The notes: a model not told the origin generated them from the sequence alone. Positions 28,031 through 37,203 are shown, numbered from the stretch's first letter. The stretch is DNA of 54,959 bases from Oscillospiraceae bacterium (GCA_902786285.1 CADABX010000005.1:1-54959), one strand, 5' to 3'. Made by a program: numbers and translations.

Positions 28031-28465
28031 TCACACGCTGCAGGCGTCGATCTCGTCGTCGTCCTTGATCACGATACCCTTGCTTGCCGGGTCAATCCCC
28101 TGCCGGGTGTAGTAGTCCGCCAGCGCGGCCTTGATCGCCTGCTCCGCGAGAACGGAACAGTGAATCTTGACCGGGGGCAGTCCGTCCAGCGCCTCCACAA
28201 CCGCCTTGTTGGTCAGCTTGAGCGCTTCGCTCACCGGCTGGCCCTTGATCAGATCGGTCGCCATCGAGCTTGTGGCGATCGCCGACGCGCAGCCGTAGGT
28301 GTTGAATTTCGCGTCCACGATGATATCGTTTTCAATTTTGAGATACATTTTCATGATATCGCCGCATTTGGCGTTGCCGATTTCGCCCACGCCGTCGGCG
28401 TCTTCAATTTTGCCCACATTGTGCGGATCGGTGAAATGCTCCATCACTTTTTGCGAATACTCCAT
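28031..28465 (-). CDS. nifU: NifU/IscU-type Fe-S cluster scaffold, 144 aa
   Basis: The three cluster-ligand cysteines are in 'GNAKCGD', 'FNTYGCASAIATSS' and 'KIHCSVLAEQAI', with the Asp of KCGD. Only the N-terminal scaffold domain is present, with a short acidic tail ending DACSV. It lies 18 nt downstream of the desulfurase and is translated from the same transcript; together they build [2Fe-2S]/[4Fe-4S] clusters, used here by the hydrogenase among others. Confidence 0.95.
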   Translation of the reverse strand: MEYSQKVMEHFTDPHNVGKIEDADGVGEIGNAKCGDIMKMYLKIENDIIVDAKFNTYGCASAIATSSMATDLIKGQPVSEALKLTNKAVVEALDGLPPVKIHCSVLAEQAIKAALADYYTRQGIDPASKGIVIKDDDEIDACSV

Positions 28466-28483
28466 ACCCTGTCACTCCTTTTC

Positions 28484-29680
28484 TCAATACAGCTTTTTGC
28501 CCTGTGCTTCGGCTTCGAGAATGTGTTCCCAAAGCGGCGACATGGCGCGCAGGCGGTCGATGATCGGCGGCAGCACGGACAAAATATAATCGATGTCTTC
28601 CGGCGTTGTGTCGTCCGACAGCGTCAGACGCAGCGAACCGTGGGCCACTTCGTGCGGCAGCCCGATCGCGAGCAAAACATGGCTCGGATCCAGTGACCCC
28701 GAGGTACACGCCGAACCGCTCGAGCCGCAAACGCCCTTGGCGTCGAGCAAAAGCAGCAAGCTTTCACCCTCCACACCCTCAAAGCACAGGCTGCAGTGCC
28801 CCGGCAGGCGGTGCGTCCGGTCGCCGGTGACACGGCTGTGGGAGATTTGCAGCGCGCCGTCGAGCAGCTTGTCGCGCAGCACACTGAGCTTTTTGGCGTT
28901 TTCGTCCATCGCCGCAACCGCGTCCGTAATGGCCACGCCGAGACCGACGATGCCGGGGACGTTTTCCGTGCCGGCGCGGCGGCCGCTTTCCTGCGCGCCG
29001 CCCTCAATCAGATTCGGCAGCCGGATGCCCTTGCGGCAATAAAGCGCGCCCACGCCCTTGGGCGCGTGCAGTTTGTGGCCGGAGAGGGACAACAGATCGA
29101 TCTGATCTTTTTGCACGTCCACCGGAATATGGCCGACGGCCTGCACCGCGTCGGTGTGGAACAAAACGCCCTTTTGGCGGCACAGCGCACCGATTTCCCC
29201 GATCGGCTGAATCGTACCGATCTCGTTGTTGGCGTACATAATTGTCACCAGGCACGTCTCGTCCGTGATCGCGGCGGCAACGTCCTCTACGCGGCAGATG
29301 CCGTTTTCATACACCGGCAGATACGTGACGGTAAAGCCCTCTTTTTTCAGCGCGTCGAGCGTGTGCAAAACAGCATGGTGCTCGATCGTGGTGGTGATGA
29401 TGTGGGTCTTGCCCTTCGCTTTGCCCAGCGCCGCGGCGCCCTTGATCGCCCAGTTGTCCGCTTCCGAACCGCCGGACGTAAAATAGATTTCGCGTTCTGT
29501 TGTGCCAAGCGCTGCCGCCACCTGGCCGCGCGCTTTGGTGATGGCGCGGTGTGCGGTCTGGCCAAAGGCATACAGACTCGACGGATTGCCGTACTGTTCG
29601 CTGTAATACGGCAGCATTTCCTGCAAAACATGCGCGCTCACCGCCGTGGTTGCGGCGTTGTCGGCATAGATCATGCGCAT
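28484..29680 (-). CDS. nifS: Cysteine desulfurase NifS/IscS, 398 aa
   Basis: This PLP enzyme takes sulfur from cysteine. The PLP Lys is in '[18 protein letters not shown]', '[12 protein letters not shown]' binds the phosphate, and the active Cys lies in '[12 protein letters not shown]'. GGAG lies 8 nt before the ATG at 29680; an ATG 6 nt later gives poorer spacing. No Rrf2/IscR regulator is adjacent. The -10/-35 region upstream is clear. Confidence 0.95.
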   Translation of the reverse strand: MRMIYADNAATTAVSAHVLQEMLPYYSEQYGNPSSLYAFGQTAHRAITKARGQVAAALGTTEREIYFTSGGSEADNWAIKGAAALGKAKGKTHIITTTIEHHAVLHTLDALKKEGFTVTYLPVYENGICRVEDVAAAITDETCLVTIMYANNEIGTIQPIGEIGALCRQKGVLFHTDAVQAVGHIPVDVQKDQIDLLSLSGHKLHAPKGVGALYCRKGIRLPNLIEGGAQESGRRAGTENVPGIVGLGVAITDAVAAMDENAKKLSVLRDKLLDGALQISHSRVTGDRTHRLPGHCSLCFEGVEGESLLLLLDAKGVCGSSGSACTSGSLDPSHVLLAIGLPHEVAHGSLRLTLSDDTTPEDIDYILSVLPPIIDRLRAMSPLWEHILEAEAQGKKLY

Positions 29681-29728
29681 AAGGATCACTCCGTTTCTTC
29701 TTTTATCCGGTATTCCTACCTTTTTTGT

Positions 29729-29757
29729 AGTATATCACAGAATGCACCGATAATCAA
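29729..29757 (-). promoter_or_regulatory. Promoter of nifS-nifU
   Basis: Leftward TTGATT (29752-29757), a 17-bp spacer and TATACT (29729-29734). Confidence 0.65.
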
Positions 29758-29843
29758 TAGAAAACCGGCCGCGCCGCTGTAGAAAAAAGCGGGCGCTAAC
29801 CGGTCTCTTTTTGTATATCCTATACAATTTGTAGGTTTTGTTC

Positions 29844-30164
29844 TTACATCGCATTTCCGATGGCATGCAAAAGGGCAACCGCAAGCGCTGCAAGCAAAAT
29901 CAAAACCAGCAGATTCAGCAGATTGACCGCCAGCAATACCCGGTTTTGCCACCGGTTGCGCGAAAACAGCCCCAGCACACAGAGCGTCCAGACGAAATAA
30001 CACAAAATCGCGACCACCGTCACATACAGCGGCATCGGCGGGTGGTCGCCCAAACACAGGAACAGCCCGGCCGGCACAACGATGGCCGCAAGATCCAGCG
30101 CGGAAACCACGCCCAAAGCCCGGCCGGACAGCGGCTTTTTCGTGCGTTGCTGTTTCTTCGTCAT
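29844..30164 (-). CDS. Small membrane protein, 106 aa, unknown function
   Basis: A basic N-terminus (MTKKQQRTKKP) precedes three hydrophobic segments at about residues 17-37, 46-66 and 75-98. There are no recognised motifs. GGAGATGATTGT lies before the ATG. It stands alone between nifS and the metallophosphatase on the same strand. Confidence 0.65.
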   Translation of the reverse strand: MTKKQQRTKKPLSGRALGVVSALDLAAIVVPAGLFLCLGDHPPMPLYVTVVAILCYFVWTLCVLGLFSRNRWQNRVLLAVNLLNLLVLILLAALAVALLHAIGNAM

Positions 30165-30271
30165 ACAATCATCTCCTTTATGCTGATCTTAGCAGGCAAT
30201 GATGGCTTTCCGGTGGCGCAGCGGGAAAACTTTTGGAAAAAAACTGTGAATGACCGGACATATTTAAAAGT

Positions 30272-30299
30272 GGGACTGCGCCGCGGCACAGTCCCGTTG
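30272..30299 (-). terminator. Intrinsic terminator of the metallophosphatase gene
   Basis: The stem GGGACTG/CAGTCCC (30272-30278 with 30289-30295), extended inward by GCC/GGC, is followed leftward by ACTTTTAAA. Confidence 0.65.
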
Positions 30300-30311
30300 G
30301 TTGTATTGCGA

Positions 30312-33300
30312 TCAAAGCTTCACGCGCAGGACGTAGATCTTGATAATATTGCAAACGACCGTCATGATCTTTTGCAGCTTTTCAGCAAACGTCTGCATAA
30401 AGGTGATGAACTTGCTCGTGTTGATCTGATCCTCCACCTCGGGCGTGTAATCGATCTGCTTGCCCTGCGATTTGTCTTTTTGAATCGCCATGGAATCGAC
30501 CTTGATCGTTTCGCCGTCCTTGACGGTGTAGGCGTTGAGATACAGCACCTTGTCCTTGATCTCGACCGCCGTGAACATCGGCGTGTCAAGTCCCATGGAG
30601 CATGCGGGCTGCGGCATGTATTCGAGCACCTGGCTGCTGTCGTTTTCCAAATACGTCTTCACACCCGCCGTGCCGGAGATCACATAGGTCGTGCCGGTCG
30701 GCATGGACTGCGTGGGATAGACGTCGCCGTCTTTTTCGAGATAGACGATATCGGTCGGCGCGATTTGGTTGTCCTTGAGCGACGCGGTGCGCATATAGAC
30801 GTGGTCGTGGCCTTCAAACACCATATCGATGCCGAGCTCCGGCATCAGACCGCTGAGCTGGTCGCGGATGGCACAGACGTCCTTGTCTTTGTAGTGCGAG
30901 CCCTGGGAATAGGGCGCCTTGTGGATCATCACAAAGTTCCAGTCGGCGCTGCTGCCTTTGATATCGCCGCGCAGCCACGAGATCTGCTCCTCTGTCAGCG
31001 CGTTATCGTCGCCCAGCGCTTCGCTGTTGAGCACGGCAAAATGGACGTTGTTGTAATCGAACGCATAGTACACGCCGGTCTCGGTGTCCTGCTGCGGCTG
31101 ATTGGGCAGCACAAAGTAGTTGGCAGTGGCGTTTTGGCCCTTGCCCTCATGGTTGCCGGTCGCGGGCATCAGATAGGTGTGCAAAAGCTGCTTCTGACCC
31201 ATATCGAACATGCCCTGCCACTGCTTGTTGTTGTTGCCGTGGTCCACAAGGTCGCCGGTGCTGACGATGAAATCGGTGTCCGGATACTGCTTGAACGCCG
31301 CGTCCAGCGTCACAGCCCAGCCTTCGCGGTACTGCCGCTCGTTGTGGCACTGCGGGTCGGCCATGTGCAGGAAGGTTACGTTTTTGCCGCCGTCGGCGGT
31401 GGTCAGCGAGCCGACCGGGCTCCACCAGCCGTGGACCGGATCGCCCACACGGAAATAGTAGGTCTTGCCGGGCTTGAGGTTTTTGAGCTGTACGGTGTGG
31501 CGATTCATTTTGAACGCATACCAGAACAGGCCGAACACGTCGAGGTCGATGCCCGGGAACTGACGAACCACCGGCTCAGTCGTTTTGCTGATCGAGAAGG
31601 TTGCGCTCTTTGTGGGCTTGCCGGTAAAGCGCGGCGCCGTTTCGGCTTCATAGATCTCGATGTCACCCGAAACGGTCGATTTGGAAAACCAGCTCACGGT
31701 CGCTTTGGTGGCGCTGTCGTCGCCCATCGTGACGCTGACCATCGTCGGGCTGCGGTAGTTCTTTTGGGTCACTTCCACATCGGACTTTTCGGAATCATAC
31801 GCCGCGGCGGAGTCGCCCTTGAACACCGGGTTTTCGTCGTGGGTAAAGTCGTGCAGCACAAACGCCACAAACTGGCCGAGACCCTGCAAAAACGACGGCG
31901 TCACATATTTTGACAGCAAGAGCTGATCGAGCACGTCATACAGACTTTCATAGGGCAGCACGCCGAGCGCGAAGACGATCTTCACAAGATTGAGATAACT
32001 GAAGTCGCCGCGCAAAACGTTCCACAGCAGCACATTGAGCCCGCGGCCGAGCTGGCGGTTAAAGAAGCTGTCCTTGAGCAGCTTGTTGACGCGGATCTCC
32101 AGCTTTGCGAGGATCGCGTCCTCCACAAGATCGTGAAGCGCCACATCGACCACCAGGTTGAACAGGCGGGTAAACGTGTCGCCGTCGGAAAGCTGATAGA
32201 GCGCATCCTGCAAAAACGCGTCGTCGGTCGGGTCTTCGTTGCCGTTGAACCAATAGACCAGCGCCGACAGCACCAGCTCGTTCAGTGTGCCGGGCTTGGT
32301 TTTGTCGCCGAAGCCGTAGTTGCCGATGAACTTCGTGCAGGGCTTTTCCGACACCTGCAGCGCCATCAGCTTGCCAAGCACGTCTTCAATCACGTCATAG
32401 AGCTTTTGCGGATCCTTGATATACAGATCGTTCACCTGATCGAGCAGGTCTTCGATGAACCACATGATGTTGTCCATATTGAACACGGTCGTTTTGCCGA
32501 CCTTGATGCCGTCGCCGATATATGGCTTGAGGAAGCCTTCGAGGATACCGCGCAGATCAAGATTGAACTGCGTCTGCAGATAGCCGAGGATGCCGCCGTC
32601 GGCGTTCTGGATATCGGCAAGGATGTTGCCGAGGTAGTGCTTGACGATGCCCAGCAAAAACGACGTGGTGTTGGCGCGGCCGTTTTGCGACAGTCCGCCG
32701 CCGAAGCACAGATCAAACGAATGGTATTTATAGGTGTGGTTGTCATAGGTCACGCCGTCGAATTTCATTTTTTCCACGGCGTCGAAATCCACCGACGTGG
32801 ATTCCATCATCGTTTTGCCGCTCTTGTAGCGGGTCAGCTTGTTTTCACGGTAGGCATTCGGAAAACCGGTGAGCGAATCCGTCTGGAAATCATAGAGCGT
32901 GTCGCCCTCGTCGTTGACCACGCAGGCGGTGTCGGTGATATGCAGATGGCCGGTAAACGCATAGTGGATGCCCCACGAGGCGAGCATTTCCGCCGCGTCC
33001 ATATAGTCGTCGAGCACGAACGCATAGGTGATGGACGGCTCCACCTCCATGTGCGGCGCGAGCGAATGGTGGATCATCAAAAACGGCGTGCGGCCGTCTT
33101 TTTTGCTCTGGTCCGCCCAATCGTGGATCCACTGCGCAAGGTCGGGACCGATGGCGCCGGTGGTTTCTTCGGGCTCGGGCTCGCCGAAGGAATATTTGCA
33201 CGAATCCACCACAATCAGACGGTAGTCGTCGTCGAGATCCGCCACATACGACAGACCGCCGGGCTTTTGCTCCTTGTTGGGCGCATAGCGGTAATCGGGG

Positions 33301-33851
33301 CCCTTCCAGCCCTTGGGCGCCACAGCGTGGTCGTAGCCAAGGTTGCGATAGACGTCGAAGAACTGTTCATAGGTGATGGGCGGCGTCGGCTCTTTTTTGT
33401 TGTTTTTAAACGTAAAGCCGTTCGTCGTGTTGATGTCGTGGTTGCCGTCGATCACGAAGACTTCGGCGCCGCTCTCTTTTTCAAAATCCTCCAGCAGCTT
33501 TGCGAGCGTCTGGTGCGACACAAGCTCCGCGTCCTTGGTCAGATCGCCGGGCAGCAGCAGATATTTGACGCCCTGCTTTTTGGCGTTGACCGCTGCGGTT
33601 TTGAGCGCCGTGCGGATGATCGTTTCCGATTCGTTGAACATCTTGCCGTCGAGCCGGCAGATGTCCAGCCAGTCCTGCGTGCGGTCGCCCTGTTCGCTGT
33701 CGGGGAAGATGTGCAGATCGCTCATCGTGTAAAACGGCAGCGTGGACTGCACGGTCTGGTCGCCCGTTTTGGCAGCGGAAAACAGCTGCACCGCGCCGAG
33801 CAGCATCAGCACAGAAAGCAGAACGGCCAGCAGTTTCTTCATCTTTTTCAT
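30312..33851 (-). CDS. Secreted double-metallophosphatase protein, 1179 aa
   Basis: A signal peptide (about residues 1-27) leads into a first calcineurin-like phosphoesterase ('TMSDLHIFPD', 'LLPGDLTKDAE', 'VIDGNHDINT', 'MIHHSLAPH', 'FTGHLHITD', within residues 40-310). A linker of about 350 residues without recognised motifs follows. A fibronectin-like purple-acid-phosphatase N-domain ('YFRVGD', around 770-810) precedes a second phosphoesterase ('MADPQCHNER', 'STGDLVDHGNN', 'ATGNHEGKG', 'FEGHDHVYMRT'). Both metal-ligand sets look complete. The end has a hydrophobic helix (FMQTFAEKLQKIMTVVCNII). GGAGG precedes the ATG at 33851. A role in phosphate scavenging or extracellular nucleotide breakdown is inferred. 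Confidence 0.9.
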   Translation of the reverse strand: MKKMKKLLAVLLSVLMLLGAVQLFSAAKTGDQTVQSTLPFYTMSDLHIFPDSEQGDRTQDWLDICRLDGKMFNESETIIRTALKTAAVNAKKQGVKYLLLPGDLTKDAELVSHQTLAKLLEDFEKESGAEVFVIDGNHDINTTNGFTFKNNKKEPTPPITYEQFFDVYRNLGYDHAVAPKGWKGPDYRYAPNKEQKPGGLSYVADLDDDYRLIVVDSCKYSFGEPEPEETTGAIGPDLAQWIHDWADQSKKDGRTPFLMIHHSLAPHMEVEPSITYAFVLDDYMDAAEMLASWGIHYAFTGHLHITDTACVVNDEGDTLYDFQTDSLTGFPNAYRENKLTRYKSGKTMMESTSVDFDAVEKMKFDGVTYDNHTYKYHSFDLCFGGGLSQNGRANTTSFLLGIVKHYLGNILADIQNADGGILGYLQTQFNLDLRGILEGFLKPYIGDGIKVGKTTVFNMDNIMWFIEDLLDQVNDLYIKDPQKLYDVIEDVLGKLMALQVSEKPCTKFIGNYGFGDKTKPGTLNELVLSALVYWFNGNEDPTDDAFLQDALYQLSDGDTFTRLFNLVVDVALHDLVEDAILAKLEIRVNKLLKDSFFNRQLGRGLNVLLWNVLRGDFSYLNLVKIVFALGVLPYESLYDVLDQLLLSKYVTPSFLQGLGQFVAFVLHDFTHDENPVFKGDSAAAYDSEKSDVEVTQKNYRSPTMVSVTMGDDSATKATVSWFSKSTVSGDIEIYEAETAPRFTGKPTKSATFSISKTTEPVVRQFPGIDLDVFGLFWYAFKMNRHTVQLKNLKPGKTYYFRVGDPVHGWWSPVGSLTTADGGKNVTFLHMADPQCHNERQYREGWAVTLDAAFKQYPDTDFIVSTGDLVDHGNNNKQWQGMFDMGQKQLLHTYLMPATGNHEGKGQNATANYFVLPNQPQQDTETGVYYAFDYNNVHFAVLNSEALGDDNALTEEQISWLRGDIKGSSADWNFVMIHKAPYSQGSHYKDKDVCAIRDQLSGLMPELGIDMVFEGHDHVYMRTASLKDNQIAPTDIVYLEKDGDVYPTQSMPTGTTYVISGTAGVKTYLENDSSQVLEYMPQPACSMGLDTPMFTAVEIKDKVLYLNAYTVKDGETIKVDSMAIQKDKSQGKQIDYTPEVEDQINTSKFITFMQTFAEKLQKIMTVVCNIIKIYVLRVKL

Positions 33852-33887
33852 GCGAAGCACCTCCGTGAATCTATAAGGAATACTTTG

Positions 33888-33899
33888 AAATTATACCAC
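33888..33899 (-). promoter_or_regulatory. Extended -10 promoter of the metallophosphatase gene
   Basis: Leftward TGG-TATAAT (TATAAT at 33890-33895) lies 39 nt before the start codon. No good -35 was seen, consistent with an extended -10 promoter. Confidence 0.55.
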
Positions 33900-34084
33900 A
33901 AACCGCCCGGGAAGAAAAGGCTTTTTCCCCTTTCCGCCCTTTTCGTAAGGATTTGCCGAAACCCGGCTGCTCTTTTTGTGAATTTTCGCCCGGTTTCCCG
34001 TTTTTTTGCACAAAAGCATTCCCTAAATTCTCTACAAAATCTACAATAAAAATCTCGTTCCTTATAGTAGCACATGGGTTTTTA

Positions 34085-34093
34085 TGGTATAAT
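34085..34093 (+). promoter_or_regulatory. Extended -10 promoter of the MATE gene
   Basis: TGG-TATAAT ending at 34093, 33 nt before the MATE ATG. No clear -35. Confidence 0.5.
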
Positions 34094-34126
34094 ATCCAAG
34101 GTTTTTCTCCGAAGGAGGCATACAGA

Positions 34127-35623
34127 ATGCAAAAAGAGAACAAAATGGGCTATATGCCGATCGGCCGGCTGATCCTTACCATGAGTCTGCCGATGATGCT
34201 GTCAATGCTGATGCAGGCGCTGTATAACGTCGTGGACAGCATCTGGGTGTCGCGGGTGTGCGAGGAGGCGCTGACCGCCGTGTCGCTCGCGTTTCCGATC
34301 CAGAATCTGATGATCGGCGTTGCCACAGGCACCGGCGTCGGCATCAACGCGCTGATCTCCCGCGCATTGGGCGCAAAGCAGCCCGAGCGCGCCAACAAGG
34401 TTGCTGTCAACGGCATGTTTCTCGCGCTGTGCAGCGCGGCGGTGTTTTTATTGATCGGGCTGTTTGTCACACCCTTGTTTTTCCACCGGCAGGCGAACCC
34501 AACGGAAAGCGATCCGGCGTCGCTGCTGGTCTATCAGTACGGCGTGGACTATCTGACGATTGTGGCGGGCCTGTCGCTCGGCGTGTTCGGCCAGGTCACG
34601 GTGGAGCGGCTGATGCAGTCCACCGGCAAAACCACACTGTCCATGACGACCCAGCTCATGGGCGCCATCATCAACATGATCCTCGACCCGCTGCTGATCC
34701 TCGGCATCGGCCCGTTCCCGCGGCTCGAAACCAAGGGCGCCGCCATCGCGACCGTGATCGGTCAGTTTTGCGCGTTTCTGACGGGCCTTGTGCTCAACCA
34801 CCGGTTCAACAAAGAGATCCGTCTGCACTGGAAGGGCTTTCGTCCCGACGGCCGGATCATCGGCGAAATCTATAAGATCGGCGTGCCGTCCATCATCATG
34901 GTCGCCATCGGCTCCATTATGAACTACTTTCTCAACCGGATTTTGCGCGCGTTTTCGTTCACGGCTGTGGCGGTCTTCGGCGCCTATTTCAAGCTGCAAA
35001 GCTTTGTGTTTATGCCGGTCTTCGGCCTCAACAACGGCACCATCCCCATCATCGCGTTCAACTACGGCGCCGGCAACCGCCGCCGCATGACCCACACCGT
35101 CCGCTTTGCGATGGTGCTCGCCTGCTCAATCATGCTGTTCGGCACGGTGCTGATGTGGCTGATGCCCGAAACCATGCTCCGGCTGTTTGACGCGTCCGAC
35201 GATATGATGGCGATCGGCGTGCCCGCGCTGCGGCGCATCAGCCTTTGCTTTATGCCGGCGGGCTTCTGTATCGCAATGGGCTCGGTGTTTCAGGCCGTCG
35301 GGCGCAGCTGGTATTCGATGATCGTCTCGTTTGCGCGGCAGCTGATCGTGCTGCTGCCGACGGCATACTTTTTGTCAAAGACGGGCGTGGTCGACAATGT
35401 CTGGTGGGCGTTTCCGATCGCGGAGGTCGTCTCCGTCATCGTGTCGGCGCTGTCGTATGTCCATGTGTATCACACCCTGATCGTACATGTGGGAGAAGAC
35501 AGGGCCGATGGCCAAGGGCCAAGGGTTGCGGGTCGCCGGTGGCGACCTCTCAGCCGCAGGCTGAGAAGCAACGACCGAGCCGGCAGGCGAGACTCCGAGG
35601 GCACCGCGCCCGAAGGCGCATAA
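34127..35623 (+). CDS. MATE-family efflux transporter, 498 aa, with repeat-derived C-terminus
   Basis: This is a Na+- or H+-coupled multidrug/toxin exporter of the MOP superfamily. About 12 hydrophobic segments are visible; typical motifs are 'LPMMLSMLMQALYNVVDSIWVS', 'GVGINALISRALGAKQPERAN' and 'FGLNNGTIPIIAFNYGAGN'. GAAGGAGG precedes the ATG at 34127. The normal end of such a protein is near 'YVHVYHTLIVHVGE'. The last roughly 42 residues are Arg/Gly/Ser-rich and are encoded by a dispersed repeat found elsewhere in the window, so the natural stop was probably lost by repeat insertion. Confidence 0.92.
   Translation: MQKENKMGYMPIGRLILTMSLPMMLSMLMQALYNVVDSIWVSRVCEEALTAVSLAFPIQNLMIGVATGTGVGINALISRALGAKQPERANKVAVNGMFLALCSAAVFLLIGLFVTPLFFHRQANPTESDPASLLVYQYGVDYLTIVAGLSLGVFGQVTVERLMQSTGKTTLSMTTQLMGAIINMILDPLLILGIGPFPRLETKGAAIATVIGQFCAFLTGLVLNHRFNKEIRLHWKGFRPDGRIIGEIYKIGVPSIIMVAIGSIMNYFLNRILRAFSFTAVAVFGAYFKLQSFVFMPVFGLNNGTIPIIAFNYGAGNRRRMTHTVRFAMVLACSIMLFGTVLMWLMPETMLRLFDASDDMMAIGVPALRRISLCFMPAGFCIAMGSVFQAVGRSWYSMIVSFARQLIVLLPTAYFLSKTGVVDNVWWAFPIAEVVSVIVSALSYVHVYHTLIVHVGEDRADGQGPRVAGRRWRPLSRRLRSNDRAGRRDSEGTAPEGA
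35503..35592 (-). repeat. Dispersed repeat R2 copy inside the MATE 3' end
   Basis: The reverse complement of 35530-35591 aligns with 37293-37356 and 43748-43811: CTCGCCTGCCGGCTCGGTCG, then a stem around GCCTGCGGC, then a GTC-CC-GGGAC-like block. A GGCCAAGGGCCAAGGG tract (35503-35526) adjoins it and has relatives at 3010-3042 and 46748-46795. Confidence 0.8.
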
Positions 35624-35646
35624 CCAAACAATGTATGGATTGATAC

Positions 35647-35675
35647 CGCAGACCTGTTTTGGGTCTGCGTTTTTT
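35647..35675 (+). terminator. Intrinsic terminator after the MATE gene
   Basis: The stem CGCAGACC/GGTCTGCG (35647-35654 with 35662-35669) and six T residues. Confidence 0.9.
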
Positions 35676-35700
35676 GTCCAAAGAAAAAGTTTACATTTTG

Positions 35701-35748
35701 GGGATTCCATTTTTCGTAAAATATGCTATAATCGAATCAACGAATCCC
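35701..35748 (+). promoter_or_regulatory. Promoter of the second BspA-like gene, flanked by an inverted repeat
   Basis: TATAAT at 35727-35732 is preceded by TGC (extended -10), with TTCCAT as a weak -35. GGGATTC (35701-35707) and GAATCCC (35742-35748) bracket the core symmetrically and could be regulator half-sites. Confidence 0.55.
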
Positions 35749-35764
35749 AAGGAGGTATAAATGT

Positions 35765-36955
35765 ATGAAAAAGACAAACAAACTGCTCGCGCTGCTGCTG
35801 TCCGTGCTGCTGGTGTTCTCGCTGGCCGCAACCGCGTTTGCGGCGGACAGCGACGTGATCGCCAACGGCAGCGACGGCGTCAACACCACATGGACATTGA
35901 CCAAGGACGGCACGCTGACCGTCAGCGGCAACGGCCCCATCGTGGATCAGGATGAGATCGAATATGACGAAAACGGCGAAGTCAGCTCGATCAACAAGCT
36001 TGACTGTATCGGCTGGCAGATCAACGAAGTCTGGGACAAGCTCACGGCGAACATGTCGGCCGGCGACGCGGCGCGCACCCGGTTTGATTTTGTGAAAACG
36101 CTTGTCATCGAAGAGGGCGTCACCGAGATCCCGAGCTCCGAATTCAGCGATCTTTTCCCCCGCACGATTGTGCTGCCGGCGTCGCTGCAAACGCTCGGCT
36201 ATGAAGCCGTCGACGCCAGCTACTGCGAAAAGCTGACGATTGCAAACCCGAATCTCGAAGTCTTCGGCAATATCAAAATCGCCGCTTACGCCAAGGGTCA
36301 GACGCCCTATGGTTCGATCGACGAAGCGATTGACGCCTCGGTTGCATATGAGGCGGCCAGCGCGGAGCTGAGCGCCAAGCTGGACATTCTGTATGATCTG
36401 GAAACCGCCTACGGCATTCTCAAAAAGGTGAACACCGATACCACCAAAAAGGAATTTCTCGCCTATTTCAACGAGACCCACGGCAAAACCTACACCACCC
36501 TCAAATCCTGCATCAACTGCTGCATCAAGCGCGTCAACCGTCTGTTCGGCACAAGCTACACCACCGCCGAAGAGATTTTGGAAATCGTCAGCTTTGACGG
36601 CGAAAAGTTTGTGCAAAGAAAGCAGGAGATTTCCGACAAGATTGACGCGTTGTATGAAAAAATCAGCATCGAGGGCCGGATGGAGGACGACTTTCTCGGC
36701 TCCTACGGCTACGAGGATGTGACCGCCTATCAGTGGCTGACCGTCTATGCGCCCGCCGGCACCGAAACCGAGGAATCGTGCAAGATCAGCGGCGTGCCGT
36801 TCGTTTCCACCACGCCGGTGGACAACTCGCCGCTCGGCAAGATCAAGGCGTTTTTCGCAAAGGTCAAGGCGTTCTTTGACGGCATCATCGCAAAGCTGAC
36901 GGCGCCGCTGCAGCTGGCAAAGCTGATTTTGGAAAGCAAGCTGCAAAACGGCTGA
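35765..36955 (+). CDS. Secreted BspA-like surface protein, 396 aa
   Basis: The signal peptide is residues 1-24 (cut near AFA-ADS). The following domain has 'TWTLTKDGTLTVSGNG', nearly identical to the corresponding part of the LRR protein at 1241-2587, so the two are paralogues. Only one or two degenerate leucine-rich units follow ('FVKTLVIEEGVTEIPSSEF', 'LPASLQTLGYEAVD'), then a long alpha-helical region of about 150 residues and a C-terminal amphipathic helix (KIKAFFAKVKAFFDGIIAKL). AAGGAGG lies 9 nt before the ATG at 35765; an ATG 4 nt earlier is in another frame. Role in adhesion or envelope is inferred. Confidence 0.8.
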   Translation: MKKTNKLLALLLSVLLVFSLAATAFAADSDVIANGSDGVNTTWTLTKDGTLTVSGNGPIVDQDEIEYDENGEVSSINKLDCIGWQINEVWDKLTANMSAGDAARTRFDFVKTLVIEEGVTEIPSSEFSDLFPRTIVLPASLQTLGYEAVDASYCEKLTIANPNLEVFGNIKIAAYAKGQTPYGSIDEAIDASVAYEAASAELSAKLDILYDLETAYGILKKVNTDTTKKEFLAYFNETHGKTYTTLKSCINCCIKRVNRLFGTSYTTAEEILEIVSFDGEKFVQRKQEISDKIDALYEKISIEGRMEDDFLGSYGYEDVTAYQWLTVYAPAGTETEESCKISGVPFVSTTPVDNSPLGKIKAFFAKVKAFFDGIIAKLTAPLQLAKLILESKLQNG

Positions 36956-36994
36956 GCCAACGAAAGAACGCCGGTAAAAAACAGGCACAACGAC

Positions 36995-37027
36995 ACAGCA
37001 CCCGCCGCAAGGCAGGTGCTGTATTTT
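36995..37027 (+). terminator. Intrinsic terminator, moderate
   Basis: The stem ACAGCACC/GGTGCTGT with inner GCC/GGC (36995-37022), followed by ATTTTA. Confidence 0.6.
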
Positions 37028-37060
37028 ACTGCAAAAAATGAAACGTCAATTCTGTGTCGC

Positions 37061-37203
37061 GTAGGGGTCGCCCCGTGTGGCGACCCGAAACACCTTGCAA
37101 AAAACGATCTGTAAAATACATGGCTTCGTACGGCAGATGGACCTCACCGTTGCCACGCTGCAAACCGTTTGTTGCTCGGGTCGCCACACGGGGCGACCCC
37201 TAC
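37061..37203. repeat. 28-bp perfect inverted repeat
   Basis: GTAGGGGTCGCCCCGTGTGG plus 8 more bases (37061-37088) recurs exactly inverted at 37176-37203. Each arm is itself a hairpin (GGGTCGCC/GGCGACCC). The 87 bp between has no gene. This is a REP-like palindromic element; the rest of 36956-37440 is non-coding. Confidence 0.85.

Noticed and set aside
29838-34049. Very long rightward open frames opposite the metallophosphatase gene
   Set aside because: They mirror the codon pattern of the GC-rich real gene, are His/Arg/Val-rich without domain motifs, and lack ribosome sites; the opposite strand has clear phosphatase motifs.
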